A stretch of DNA of 11,421 nt from an uncultured Atopobiaceae bacterium (GTDB lineage: Bacteria > Actinomycetota > Coriobacteriia > Coriobacteriales > Atopobiaceae). The position numbers were made by a program, and so were the translations under genes. Shown here piece by piece: positions 1-6,866 of the stretch (position 1 is the stretch's first letter; each line of letters starts with the position of its first letter). A model generated the notes under the pieces. That model was not told the DNA's origin, made no database searches, and was given only the letters and a program-made list of their open reading frames with translations. The stretch spans positions 1-11,421 of the forward strand of contig CAJOGH010000014.1 of the NCBI GenBank assembly GCA_905233865.1, in the 5' to 3' direction.

Positions 1-1185
1 GATGGCGGCGGCACGCTCGGCCTCGCTCATCTCGATGAAGCGCGGCGGCTGCTCGCGGGTTGCGATGAAGTCCGCGCGCGCTGGCGCGTTGAGGTAGGAG
101 CCGATACTTGGCGCCAGGTCCGCGGCAACGGCGACGGCACTCGTGAGGCCCGGCGAGTCGAAGGCCGCGATGTCATAGAAGCCCGGGGCGTCATCCGGCT
201 CGCCTATGACGAAGTCGCCGTCCGCGCCGCTCGCGCGCACGCCGGCAAAGTTGACGATGACGTCGCGCTCGGAGAGGCCGGGCCACGTGCGACGGGCGGA
301 GGCGACCACGACGTCAAGGCCGTCGCGACGCGTGGAGGTGTCGAGCGGGTCGTCTATGTCCAGGGCGTCGGGGCCCACGATGAGGTTGCCCTCCACCGTC
401 GGGCTCACGAGCACGCCCTTGCCCAGAGGGCCTGGCACCTGGAACATCGTGTGCGAGAAAGTGTCGCCGCGCTCGCGGGAGAGGAGCACGTACTCCCCCA
501 GCCGCGGACGGGCGTCCAGCTTGTGAGCGCTCACGAGGTTGTGCAAATCGCAGGCGCTCGTGCCCGCGGCGTTGACGACCGTCCGCGCCGTGAGCGTGCT
601 GGGCGTGCTCTTATCGGCCGCCTTGAGCTGCAGCTCCCAGGTGCCGTCATCTTGACGGGTGATGTCCTCGACGTTCTCATTGAAGCGGAAGGTGGCGCCG
701 TTGGTGACTGCGTTCTCCGCGAGCGCGATGCACATGCCAAAGGGGTCGCAGATGCCCGCCGACTCGCACAGCAGGGCGCCACGGGCCTCGGGTGCCACGT
801 TGGGCTCGAGGGCGCGCAGCTCGTTTGCATCCAGGACGCGCAGGCCCTCGACGCCATTGGCAAGGCCGCGCTCGTAGAGCTCGTGCACGCGGTCCATGTC
901 GCCATCGGCCAGAGCCACCACGAGCGAGCCGTTGTTCTTGTACCTAAAGCCCAGCTCGCGCGAGAGCTGCGGAATCATGCGCGCGCCTGCCACGTTGTAG
1001 CGAGCCTTGAGCGTGCCGGGCTCAGGGTCAAAGCCACCGTGGACGATGGCGCTGTTGGATCGCGTGGCGCCGCAGGCCACGTCATGGCCCCGCTCCACCA
1101 CGACAATGTCAAGGTCAAGGCGAGAGAGCTCGCGCGCGACCGCACAGCCTGCCACGCCAGCCCCTATGACGACCACGTCGACCAT
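1..1185 (-). CDS. FAD-dependent oxidoreductase, GlpA/LhgO-like (DAO family), 3' end outside window
   Basis: Probable flavoprotein dehydrogenase of the glycerol-3-phosphate dehydrogenase / L-2-hydroxyglutarate oxidase group; the exact substrate cannot be read from the sequence. The 395 visible residues start with a Rossmann FAD-binding segment (VVVIGAGVAG, residues 4-13, then an acidic VVVERG strand end). A GATRSNSAIVHGGFDPEPGT block follows at about 40-60, typical of this family, then ESAGICDPFGMCIALAEN and KGVLVSPTVEGNLIVGP, the substrate-side beta sheet of DAO-fold enzymes. The reading frame is open to base 1, ending in a PRFIEMSEAERAAAI-type stretch. In related long proteins this precedes a BFD-like [2Fe-2S] domain, so the missing part is probably that domain. 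The ATG start is supported by GGGAGG six bases upstream. It is divergent from the sugar-phosphate transferase gene at 1366. The family is clear; a physiological role in glycerol-3-phosphate oxidation is inference. Confidence 0.85.
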   Translation of the reverse strand, partial: MVDVVVIGAGVAGCAVARELSRLDLDIVVVERGHDVACGATRSNSAIVHGGFDPEPGTLKARYNVAGARMIPQLSRELGFRYKNNGSLVVALADGDMDRVHELYERGLANGVEGLRVLDANELRALEPNVAPEARGALLCESAGICDPFGMCIALAENAVTNGATFRFNENVEDITRQDDGTWELQLKAADKSTPSTLTARTVVNAAGTSACDLHNLVSAHKLDARPRLGEYVLLSRERGDTFSHTMFQVPGPLGKGVLVSPTVEGNLIVGPDALDIDDPLDTSTRRDGLDVVVASARRTWPGLSERDVIVNFAGVRASGADGDFVIGEPDDAPGFYDIAAFDSPGLTSAVAVAADLAPSIGSYLNAPARADFIATREQPPRFIEMSEAERAAAI

Positions 1186-1245
1186 GTGCCTCCCATCGTT
1201 GCCCAACACACACAACGCTACCACGCAGACGGGCGGCGGGGTGTG

Positions 1246-1285
1246 GCCCATGCGCGAACGGTATGCATAAAGGGTGCGCATGGGC
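1246..1285. promoter_or_regulatory. Concentric palindrome in divergent intergenic region (candidate operator)
   Basis: Two perfect 10-bp inverted arms, GCCCATGCGC (1246-1255) and GCGCATGGGC (1276-1285), flank a perfect 8-bp palindrome TATGCATA (1262-1269). Both symmetries share the same axis at 1265.5. The site lies between the starts of the divergent genes at 1185 and 1366, where an operator for either or both would be expected. An RNA hairpin is less likely because the bases between arms and core do not pair. The regulator is unknown. Confidence 0.45.
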
Positions 1286-1365
1286 ATATGCGGGGGCACG
1301 TTCGGGTGGCTTGGGCTAGAATTGTCGGGTATGACAAAGCTCAGACGCAGATGAAAGGAGCGTTC

Positions 1366-2616
1366 GTGCCGCACAGTCTCGCGTCGTACGCCCTCATCTT
1401 CGTCGTCGCCGTGATCGTAGCCCTCGCCACGACGCCGCTCGCGCGGGTCATTGCCACCAAGCTGGGCGCCATCGACTACCCCTCCGCTCGACGCATCAAC
1501 ACCGAGCCCATCCCCCGCATGGGCGGCATCGCCATCATCCTTGGCCTGGGCGTCACGCTGGGCGGCTTCTACCTGGGCTCCAAGCTGGGCCTCTGGCCGC
1601 CCATCATCATGGAGTCGCCGCACTTTACCATCAACTACCCGCTCATGGGCCTGTCCTACGTGACCATCTTTGCCGTGGGCGCCATTGACGACGTGGTGCA
1701 GCTCAAGCCTTGGCCCAAGCTCTTTGGCCAGATAATCGCCGCGGCCATCGCGGTTACGAGCGGCCTGGTGGTGGGCTCGATCGTCAACCCGTTCGCACCC
1801 GGTGAGCTTATCAGCCTGGGCTGGTTTGCCTACCCCGTCACGGTCATCTACCTGGTTGCCTACGTGAACATCATCAACCTGATCGACGGGCTTGACGGAC
1901 TTGCCAGTGGCATCACCTTCATCGCCAGCGTCACGATGTTCGTGATCGCGTGGATGGCCGGCCGCTTTGACGCCGCCGCCATCTCCATCGCGCTCGCGGG
2001 CTCCGCGCTGGGCTTCCTCAAGTACAACTTCAATCCCGCATCTATCTTCCTGGGCGACTCGGGCTCGCTGTTGCTCGGCTTTGTCCTGGGCACGGTCAGC
2101 CTCCTGACCGTCACGCGCTTCGCTGGCCTGACCACGATGATCGTGCCGCTCGTCATCGCCGGCATCCCCATCATGGACACGTTCAGCGCCATCGTCCGCC
2201 GCAAGCGCGCGCATGTGGGCGTGGGCCACGCCGACAAGGGTCACATCCACCACCGCCTGATGCGCGAGGGATTTAACCAAAAGCAGGCCGTGCTGCTCAT
2301 CTACGGATGGACCGGCCTTCTGTGCCTGGGCTCGATCATCATGACGCAGGTGGAGCTCTGGCCGCGCGTGTTCATCTTTGCCGTGCTCATTGCCGCCTCG
2401 GCGACCTTTGCCAAACGCCTGCACCTCTTTGAGCCGGTCCTTCTGCACCACTACGACACCGAGACGGGTGCCGACGTGCTCGTCACGCCCGAGGACCCCG
2501 AGTTCGAGCAGGAGCGCGAGGCTGCCGAGGAGCGTCAGGAGGAGCGTCGCGAGCGCATCCTCAACGTGGTCGACCCCATCCACCATCACGGCGACAGCGG
2601 CAGCGATGACAAGTAG
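1366..2616 (+). CDS. Undecaprenyl-phosphate sugar-1-phosphate transferase (MraY/WecA/TagO family)
   Basis: A 416-residue polytopic membrane enzyme. It should transfer GlcNAc-1-phosphate (or a related sugar phosphate) from UDP-sugar to undecaprenyl phosphate, the first step of teichoic-acid-like or other cell-wall glycopolymers. Family motifs are intact: PRMGG (50-54), the Mg-binding AIDD (106-109), NLIDGLDGLASG (171-182), FLGDSG (228-233) and the cytoplasmic HADKGHIHHRL loop (288-298). About ten hydrophobic segments are visible. The HIHH motif and IDGLDG favour WecA/TagO over MraY. Start: GTG at 1366, five bases after AAAGGAG (1354-1360); an in-frame ATG at 1351 contains that ribosome site, and further upstream the frame runs antisense through the flavoprotein gene. 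A TAGAAT -10-like hexamer lies at 1317-1322 without a clear -35. Residues 375-416 form a charged cytosolic tail rich in Glu and Arg. The exact sugar is unknown. Confidence 0.92.
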   Translation: MPHSLASYALIFVVAVIVALATTPLARVIATKLGAIDYPSARRINTEPIPRMGGIAIILGLGVTLGGFYLGSKLGLWPPIIMESPHFTINYPLMGLSYVTIFAVGAIDDVVQLKPWPKLFGQIIAAAIAVTSGLVVGSIVNPFAPGELISLGWFAYPVTVIYLVAYVNIINLIDGLDGLASGITFIASVTMFVIAWMAGRFDAAAISIALAGSALGFLKYNFNPASIFLGDSGSLLLGFVLGTVSLLTVTRFAGLTTMIVPLVIAGIPIMDTFSAIVRRKRAHVGVGHADKGHIHHRLMREGFNQKQAVLLIYGWTGLLCLGSIIMTQVELWPRVFIFAVLIAASATFAKRLHLFEPVLLHHYDTETGADVLVTPEDPEFEQEREAAEERQEERRERILNVVDPIHHHGDSGSDDK

Positions 2617-2651
2617 CGGGATTGGAGCGCGTCGCGCAGGCTGTCCCCGAT

Positions 2652-2790
2652 TGCGTTTTGGTTCCTAATTGGCCCTCGCCAGCGGCTGACGCCGGCTTGC
2701 CGTCAGCGTTTGCGCAGGAAAGGGGCAACCGAAATGCCCTCTCTGCGGCCAATGCGGTCGAGGAGAGGGCCAATTAGGAACCAAAACGCA
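2652..2790. repeat. Inverted-repeat element, copy 1 (MITE-like, 139 bp)
   Basis: Perfect 26-bp inverted arms at 2652-2677 and 2765-2790; the left arm begins TGCGTTTTGGTTCCTAATTG. The interior includes a hairpin (GCTGACG 2685-2691 with CGTCAGC 2701-2707) and the block TTTGCGCAGGAAA. A second copy sits at 6867-6996 with related arms and the related block TTTGCCCAGGAAA, so this is a dispersed family and not a chance palindrome. There is no ORF inside and no clear target-site duplication. It lies just after the stop of the transferase gene, between two convergent genes. Confidence 0.8.
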
Positions 2791-2809
2791 TTTGCGCCAC
2801 TAAAGAACA

Positions 2810-2839
2810 AGGCCGGCAAGAGCATGCTCTTGTCGGCCT
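2810..2839. terminator. Bidirectional hairpin terminator between convergent genes
   Basis: A 13-bp stem (2810-2822 with 2827-2839) closes a CATG loop; the only imperfect pair is G2816/T2833, a G-U wobble on the plus strand. On the minus strand it lies 26 bases after the acyltransferase stop and is preceded on the plus strand by AAAGAACA, so minus-strand RNA ends in TGTTCTTT. On the plus strand the T-run is weak. It probably mainly ends the acyltransferase transcript and perhaps also the transferase transcript. Confidence 0.65.
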
Positions 2840-2864
2840 CTTGGGTATGGGGCGTGCAGTTCGG

Positions 2865-5231
2865 CTATATGGACACCGATGACGTCAGCGTGCGCACGTA
2901 GGCCGCGCGACCGGCGTCCGTGAGCTGGATGCCGTCGTCGGCCAGGTAGTCGTCGTGACCGGCGCTGGCACCGTACCAGTCCACCACGTGCACGTTGCCG
3001 CGCTCGTTTGCCAGAGCGGCCGCGTCGTCGTTGGTCTGCTGGACCCAACCAAAGGGTGCGCGGACGTTGACGAGGTACAGGTCGTGCCCGGAGGCAACAT
3101 CGGCCATGCGCGCCATGTCGTCCTTGGACGTGGGCGCGGCCGCATCCAGGGCGACGATGACAGGACCGCCCAGCGTGCCGTCCTTCACGTAGCCATTGAT
3201 GGCGTCGATGACCATCTGTGGGCTGCGGCCGCCGGCGCAGTCAAGCGCGGCGCCGGGCCAGGCCTGAGCCAGGCTGTCAAGGCAGCTGATGGTCACGCCG
3301 TTGCCCATCATGACGGCGTCGTAAGTGGTGTTCTCGCGGTTGGGCACCTCGTAGTTCATGGTGCTCACGATGAGGTCCACAAAGGCCTTGCAGCCCTCGG
3401 CGTTAATGTGCGTGCCGTCGGGCTCCATGTACTCGTCGTGGCCCTCGGAGGCCGTGAACCAGTCGATGACGTGGACGTTGTTGTACTCCTTGGCCGCGTT
3501 GAACATCTCCTCGTTGGAGCCGATATCGTCGATCTCGGGGCTGCGCAAGGTGATGAACCAGAGCTGGCGGTCGCCCACCATGTTGTGGAACTCGTCGATG
3601 CCCTCGCGGTACAGGTGGGAGTTGGTGCCAATCGAGATGACGACGTTGTCCCCCACCACGCCCTGGTCAAGGTAGCCCTGCAGCACCTCCATGGCGGCCT
3701 GGGGCTGGCGGCTGATCTTGGAGTCAATGAGGCCGTAGGGGAAGGCCTCGTTGAAGTCATCCGCCGCGCTCAGGCTCACGGAGTCACCAATGAGGACGAC
3801 GTCGTACACGCCATCCGTGAGGGGCTTGCGCAGCGTGGCCTCCATGACGCGGGCGTCGCCCTCGTGGTCGCCCACGGCGTTGACCGAGGGTACGAAAATG
3901 AAGCCGAAGACAGCGATGACCAGGCAGACCGCACTGACCGCAAGAGCAGGCAGGGTGCGGGGGTTGAGCGAGCTCGCGACCCCGGCGGAGGGTGCCTGGC
4001 GCGTGTTGATGGCGTTGCGACGGTGCGCGCGCTGGGAGGTGTGGGCGCGGGTGCCAGGTCGGGCCGACGGCGCGTCGGTGCGGGCGCGGAAGCCACCCGA
4101 GAGGGCCTTCTCGACAAAGAAGTACGAGAGCGCCGCCACGCCGATGTAGACGGCCAGCTGCACGAACCACATCCACCAGGGCTTGGGCGTCGTGGAGGTG
4201 CGGGGGTTCAGGAACTCGACCAGCGGGTAGTGCCAGACGTACAGCGCGTAGCTGCGCTCGCCCAGCCAGGTGAGCGGGCGCCACGAGAGCGGGCGCGCGA
4301 GCGGCGAGTCGGTGCAGGAGATGACGCCCACGAGGACGGTCGCCGCGGCGCTCGCGATGGCCATGCCGCCCCAGTACGTGAGCGGGCTGTCGCCGCGCAG
4401 CACGAAGAACGAAACGCCCACGACTGCGGCGCACACGAGACCGACGAGCGTGGGATTGGCATGCATCGCGCGTGCCTGGAGCTCGGCGGAGCTCACGCGG
4501 CGCATGGGCAGGCCAAAGGCGAGCCAGCCGCCAAAGAACATGCTAAAGAGGCGCGTGTCGGTGCCGTAGTAGACGCGCGTGGGGTCGGCGCCCGGCACGT
4601 ACATGACGGCCATGAGGATGGCCGAGGCGACGCCCATGACGGCAAGGGTGCGACGTGTGGCACGGCGGGACAGGCCCAGCTTTGCAAGCAGCATGATGAG
4701 CAGCGGCCACACGAGGTAGAACTGCGCCTCAAGCGCGAGCGACCAGAAGTGCGTGAGCGGCGAGGGCGAGCCGGCCGCGGCAAAGTAGGACTCTTGCGCG
4801 GCGATCTTGGTCCAGTTGATGAACATGAACAGCGCAGGCACCACGTCTGGTCGCATCTTGGTGAGCATGACGTGGTTGAACAGGGTGCAGAGCGCACCGC
4901 ACACGATGACGAAGACGATAGCTGTGGGCATGAGGCGCAGCAGGCGACGCTTCCAGAACGCGAGCGGGCTCAGCTTGCCGCCGGTGCGCTTGAGGTCACG
5001 AAGGATGCTCTGCGTGGTCAGAAAGCCCGTGAGGACAAACAGAACCGACACGCCCATGAAGCCGCCGGGGAGCCAGGTGACCCCCATGTGATAGGCAACA
5101 ACGGCAAGGGCGCACAGGGCGCGCAGGCCATCCAGGGCATCTATGCGAGAGCTGGGCGGGACGATGGGCGCCGTAGAGTGCTTGGCACGGGCGCGAGTCT
5201 CGCGCGCGTGCGTCGGAGCCGCTGATGACAC
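2865..5231 (-). CDS. Acyltransferase-3 membrane protein with two tandem C-terminal SGNH-like domains
   Basis: A 788-residue envelope O-acyltransferase of the OatA/OafB layout. Residues 30-375 form the multi-span acyltransferase-3 domain, with the family motif RALCALAVVAYHMG (catalytic-type His48), FxxxSGFL-like LFVLTGFL (64-71) and THFWSLALEAQFYLVWPLL (160-178). A basic linker (380-420) and a membrane segment (about 428-449) lead to an extracytoplasmic part. The first SGNH-like domain (475-625) has IGDSVS (Ser484), SIGTN (533-537) and DGTH (Asp605, His608), so it looks catalytically complete. A second copy (635-785) aligns with it (VIDWF/VVDWY, HDEYM/HDDYL) but has GNG for GDS, ALDA for GTN and DGIQ for DGTH. 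The likely role is acetylation or other O-acylation of peptidoglycan or a wall polymer. The GTG start at 5231 has GGAGG six bases upstream. A TATACT -10 hexamer lies at 5276-5271. It converges on the WecA/TagO-type gene. Confidence 0.9.
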   Translation of the reverse strand: MSSAAPTHARETRARAKHSTAPIVPPSSRIDALDGLRALCALAVVAYHMGVTWLPGGFMGVSVLFVLTGFLTTQSILRDLKRTGGKLSPLAFWKRRLLRLMPTAIVFVIVCGALCTLFNHVMLTKMRPDVVPALFMFINWTKIAAQESYFAAAGSPSPLTHFWSLALEAQFYLVWPLLIMLLAKLGLSRRATRRTLAVMGVASAILMAVMYVPGADPTRVYYGTDTRLFSMFFGGWLAFGLPMRRVSSAELQARAMHANPTLVGLVCAAVVGVSFFVLRGDSPLTYWGGMAIASAAATVLVGVISCTDSPLARPLSWRPLTWLGERSYALYVWHYPLVEFLNPRTSTTPKPWWMWFVQLAVYIGVAALSYFFVEKALSGGFRARTDAPSARPGTRAHTSQRAHRRNAINTRQAPSAGVASSLNPRTLPALAVSAVCLVIAVFGFIFVPSVNAVGDHEGDARVMEATLRKPLTDGVYDVVLIGDSVSLSAADDFNEAFPYGLIDSKISRQPQAAMEVLQGYLDQGVVGDNVVISIGTNSHLYREGIDEFHNMVGDRQLWFITLRSPEIDDIGSNEEMFNAAKEYNNVHVIDWFTASEGHDEYMEPDGTHINAEGCKAFVDLIVSTMNYEVPNRENTTYDAVMMGNGVTISCLDSLAQAWPGAALDCAGGRSPQMVIDAINGYVKDGTLGGPVIVALDAAAPTSKDDMARMADVASGHDLYLVNVRAPFGWVQQTNDDAAALANERGNVHVVDWYGASAGHDDYLADDGIQLTDAGRAAYVRTLTSSVSI

Positions 5232-5270
5232 GAACTACCTCCAAAACGATCATGCAAGTTCAACTCTTCA

Positions 5271-5276
5271 AGTATA
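5271..5276 (-). promoter_or_regulatory. -10 hexamer of acyltransferase gene
   Basis: TATACT read on the minus strand, about 40 bases upstream of the GTG start at 5231, in a short AT-richer stretch just after the rplT terminator. No good -35 hexamer is visible, so the assignment rests on the -10 match and its position. Confidence 0.4.
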
Positions 5277-5334
5277 GGGCAAGATGGATAGCGCCCCCCA
5301 AAACACCACCCACCGAAACGGCATGCGTAGGCAC

Positions 5335-5360
5335 AAAAATGGGGCGCCCGAAGGCGCCCC
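5335..5360 (-). terminator. Rho-independent terminator of infC-rpmI-rplT
   Basis: On the minus strand, GGGGCGCC-TTCG-GGCGCCCC (5360-5341) is followed by ATTTTTG. It is an 8-bp GC stem with a UUCG tetraloop and a five-T run, 26 bases after the rplT stop. Confidence 0.93.
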
Positions 5361-5386
5361 TGGGGCAAAGCTATGCGAGCCGCAGC

Positions 5387-5752
5387 CTACTTGGCGTCGG
5401 CGAGGGCGGCAGCGGCCACCTCGGCGAGCTTGGCAAACGTGGCCTCGTCCTCGTAGGCGATGCCAGCCAGGACCTTGCGGTCCAGCTCGACGCCGGCCAG
5501 CTTGAGGCCGTGCATGAAATTGGAGTAGTTCATGCCGTTGATGCGGGCGGCAGCGTTGATGCGCTGGATCCAAAGACGGCGGATGTCGCGCTTCTTGTTG
5601 CGACGATCGCGGTACTGGTACTGACCAGAGTGCTGGGCCTGCTCCTTCATGCCGCGGAAGGTGCGGGAGGAGGTGCCGTAATAACCCTTAGTGCGCTCGA
5701 CCAGGGTCTTACGCTTCTTGCGGCCGGCGACTGCGCGCTTGACTCGTGCCAT
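5387..5752 (-). CDS. rplT: 50S ribosomal protein L20
   Basis: A 121-residue protein starting MARVKRAVAGRKKRKTLVE and containing GYYGTSSRTFRGMKEQ and RRLWIQRINAAARINGMNYS, the standard L20 signature blocks, at the usual family length. L20 binds 23S rRNA early in 50S assembly. In Bacillus and E. coli it also represses its own operon by binding the mRNA. The basic N-terminal extension (1-60) and the globular C-terminal domain (61-121) are both present. AGGAG lies ten bases before the ATG. It is the last gene of the infC-rpmI-rplT operon, 43 bases after rpmI, and is followed by a strong terminator. The leader structures upstream of infC would be the natural target for L20 autoregulation; that link is inference. 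Confidence 0.98.
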   Translation of the reverse strand: MARVKRAVAGRKKRKTLVERTKGYYGTSSRTFRGMKEQAQHSGQYQYRDRRNKKRDIRRLWIQRINAAARINGMNYSNFMHGLKLAGVELDRKVLAGIAYEDEATFAKLAEVAAAALADAK

Positions 5753-5795
5753 TGTTAATCAACTCCTAGGTGCTAGTAAACAGAGGTTCGCAGAG

Positions 5796-5990
5796 CTACT
5801 TGCCCATGCGGGTGCTGACGGTCTTGACGTCCGCGGGGGACAGGACGGCCTCCTTGCGGAAACCACGGATGCGCTTGGGGCTCTTCTTGGTAAGAATGTG
5901 GCTCTTGAACGCCTTGGCGCGCATGATCTTGCCGGTGCCGGTGCGGCGGAAACGCTTGGCCGTACCCTTGTGCGTCTTCATCTTGGGCAT
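5796..5990 (-). CDS. rpmI: 50S ribosomal protein L35
   Basis: A 64-residue very basic protein, MPKMKTHKGTAKRFRRTGTG onward, ending in VSTRMGK; sequence and length are typical of bacterial L35. The ATG lies one base after the infC stop codon (5992-5994). Its ribosome site AAGGAGAA lies inside the end of infC, so translation is probably coupled. It is the middle gene of the conserved infC-rpmI-rplT operon. Confidence 0.97.
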   Translation of the reverse strand: MPKMKTHKGTAKRFRRTGTGKIMRAKAFKSHILTKKSPKRIRGFRKEAVLSPADVKTVSTRMGK

Positions 5991-5991
5991 A

Positions 5992-6561
5992 CTAGTTCTC
6001 CTTCTTGTCTTTCTTATCTGCATCGCCAGCCTCGGCGTCAAAGGCGCCCTTGATAGGCGAGACGAGCATGTGCATGTTGCGGCCCTCCATCTTGGGGGCG
6101 CTGTCGACGGTCGCGTAGGGCTTGAGATCCTCCGCAAGACGCTCGAGGACGTTGAGACCCTGCTCGGGGTGGGCCATCTCACGACCGCGGAACATGATCG
6201 TGATCTTCACGCGCGCGCCCTTCTTGAGGAAGCGCATGACATGACCCTTCTTGGTCTCGTAGTCGCCAACGTCGATCTTGGGACGGAACTTCATCTCCTT
6301 GACCTCGACCTTGACCTGGTTCTTGCGGGCGGCCTTGGCAGCGCGAGCCTTCTCGTACTTGTACTTGGCGTAGTCCATGACCTTGCAGACGGGAGGCTCC
6401 GCGTTGGGAGCGATCTCCACGAGGTCAAGGCCTTCGTTATCGGCAACGCGCTGGGCGTCGTCGATGCCAAAGAGGCCGAGCTGCTCGCCGTCCGCGCCGA
6501 TCAGGCGGCAGGTACGGGCGGTAATCTCCTCGTTGATGCGAGGACCCTGAGACTTAGCTAT
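5992..6561 (-). CDS. infC: Translation initiation factor IF-3 (probable AUA start)
   Basis: IF3 binds the 30S subunit, blocks 50S joining and proofreads the start codon. The protein reads (M)AKSQGPRINEEITARTCRLI, with LDLVEIAPNAEPPVCKVMDY ending the N-domain, a basic helical linker (KYKYEKARAAKAARKNQ) and a C-domain with KEMKFRPKIDVGDYETK and KITIMFRGREMAHPEQG. It ends in a short Lys-rich tail. With the start at 6561 it has 189 residues. The start codon is then ATA, five bases after AGGTGA (6571-6566), a good match to the anti-Shine-Dalgarno. In-frame alternatives fit worse: GTG at 6570 lies inside that ribosome site, ATG at 6588 lacks one, and the longer frame to 6705 runs through leader hairpins. 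IF3 genes are known for non-standard starts (AUU in E. coli), which lets IF3 repress its own synthesis. The gene identity is certain; the start is probable. Confidence 0.93.
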   Translation of the reverse strand: MAKSQGPRINEEITARTCRLIGADGEQLGLFGIDDAQRVADNEGLDLVEIAPNAEPPVCKVMDYAKYKYEKARAAKAARKNQVKVEVKEMKFRPKIDVGDYETKKGHVMRFLKKGARVKITIMFRGREMAHPEQGLNVLERLAEDLKPYATVDSAPKMEGRNMHMLVSPIKGAFDAEAGDADKKDKKEN

Positions 6562-6566
6562 CTCTG

Positions 6567-6596
6567 TCACCTTCCCTTCTGGCGGCATAGCCGCAT
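6567..6596 (-). CDS. Possible 9-codon leader peptide upstream of infC
   Basis: A short frame ATG...TGA encoding MRLCRQKGR. Its ATG (6596-6594) directly follows the T-run of the leader terminator, and GGGAGA of that hairpin's 3' arm stands at ribosome-site distance. The TGA (6569-6567) overlaps the AGGTGA ribosome site of infC, five bases before the ATA. A ribosome finishing here would stop on the infC start region. Such short frames arise by chance; the placement is the only evidence. Confidence 0.3.
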   Translation of the reverse strand: MRLCRQKGR

Positions 6597-6633
6597 AAAA
6601 AATGTCTCCCGGCACATGATGGCTGCAGGAGAC
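6597..6633 (-). terminator. infC: Terminator-like hairpin in infC leader (candidate attenuator)
   Basis: On the minus strand, GTCTCC (6633-6628) pairs with GGAGAC (6609-6604); an inner GCA/TGC pairing is possible. The hairpin is followed by A then six Ts (6602-6597). The structure ends 35 bases before the ATA start of infC and within the same transcript, so it would act as an attenuator and not as a gene-end terminator. Its 5' arm can also pair with an upstream GGAGAC segment (6829-6824). Confidence 0.6.
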
Positions 6634-6866
6634 AAGAGCCCTTGCGGGCGAAAGATCTTTGTCAACCAGACAGCTACCATAAGGCGCCGGATGGTGGGGG
6701 ATCACTCCCCGCTTGGATACTCACGACTTGCAATACTACGCGAGCCGCCCCGCCGACGCAAGCCTTCACACAATGCCCTCACGGTTGGTCAGGGCGAGAC
6801 AGGCTAGCAACGGCGCCATACCTGTCTCCGATTGGCACCAGAGACATCGGGGGGCGTGCAGTCGAA
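6634..6866 (-). promoter_or_regulatory. infC: Structured infC leader with alternating GTCTC/GAGAC segments
   Basis: Read on the minus strand, GTCTC (6845-6841), GGAGACAGG (6829-6821), CCTGTCTC (6803-6796) and then the terminator arms GTCTCC (6633-6628) and GGGAGAC (6610-6604) can pair in mutually exclusive ways. GAGACAGG/CCTGTCTC is a perfect 8-bp stem. Other small hairpins are GGGG-AGTGAT-CCCC (6710-6697) and GCCC-GCAA-GGGC (6649-6638), the latter a GNRA tetraloop. This resembles a ribosomal-protein or initiation-factor leader that switches between terminator and antiterminator. The ligand (L20, or none) is not visible. No coding sequence is credible here. Confidence 0.5.

Noticed and set aside
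451..1365. N-terminal extension of the WecA/TagO-type frame up to base 451
   Set aside because: It overlaps the flavoprotein gene in antisense, has no membrane or enzyme motif, and GTG 1366 has a strong ribosome site at the right distance.
2955..5225. 756-residue open frame on the plus strand opposite the acyltransferase gene
   Set aside because: Same shadow effect; low-complexity Ala/Gly/His/Val/Asp composition and no motif, while the minus-strand frame has clear domains, start and ribosome site.
6562..6705. Longer IF3 reading frame starting near 6705
   Set aside because: It would translate the terminator hairpin and other leader structures, and the first residues do not resemble IF3 until AKSQGPRINEE.
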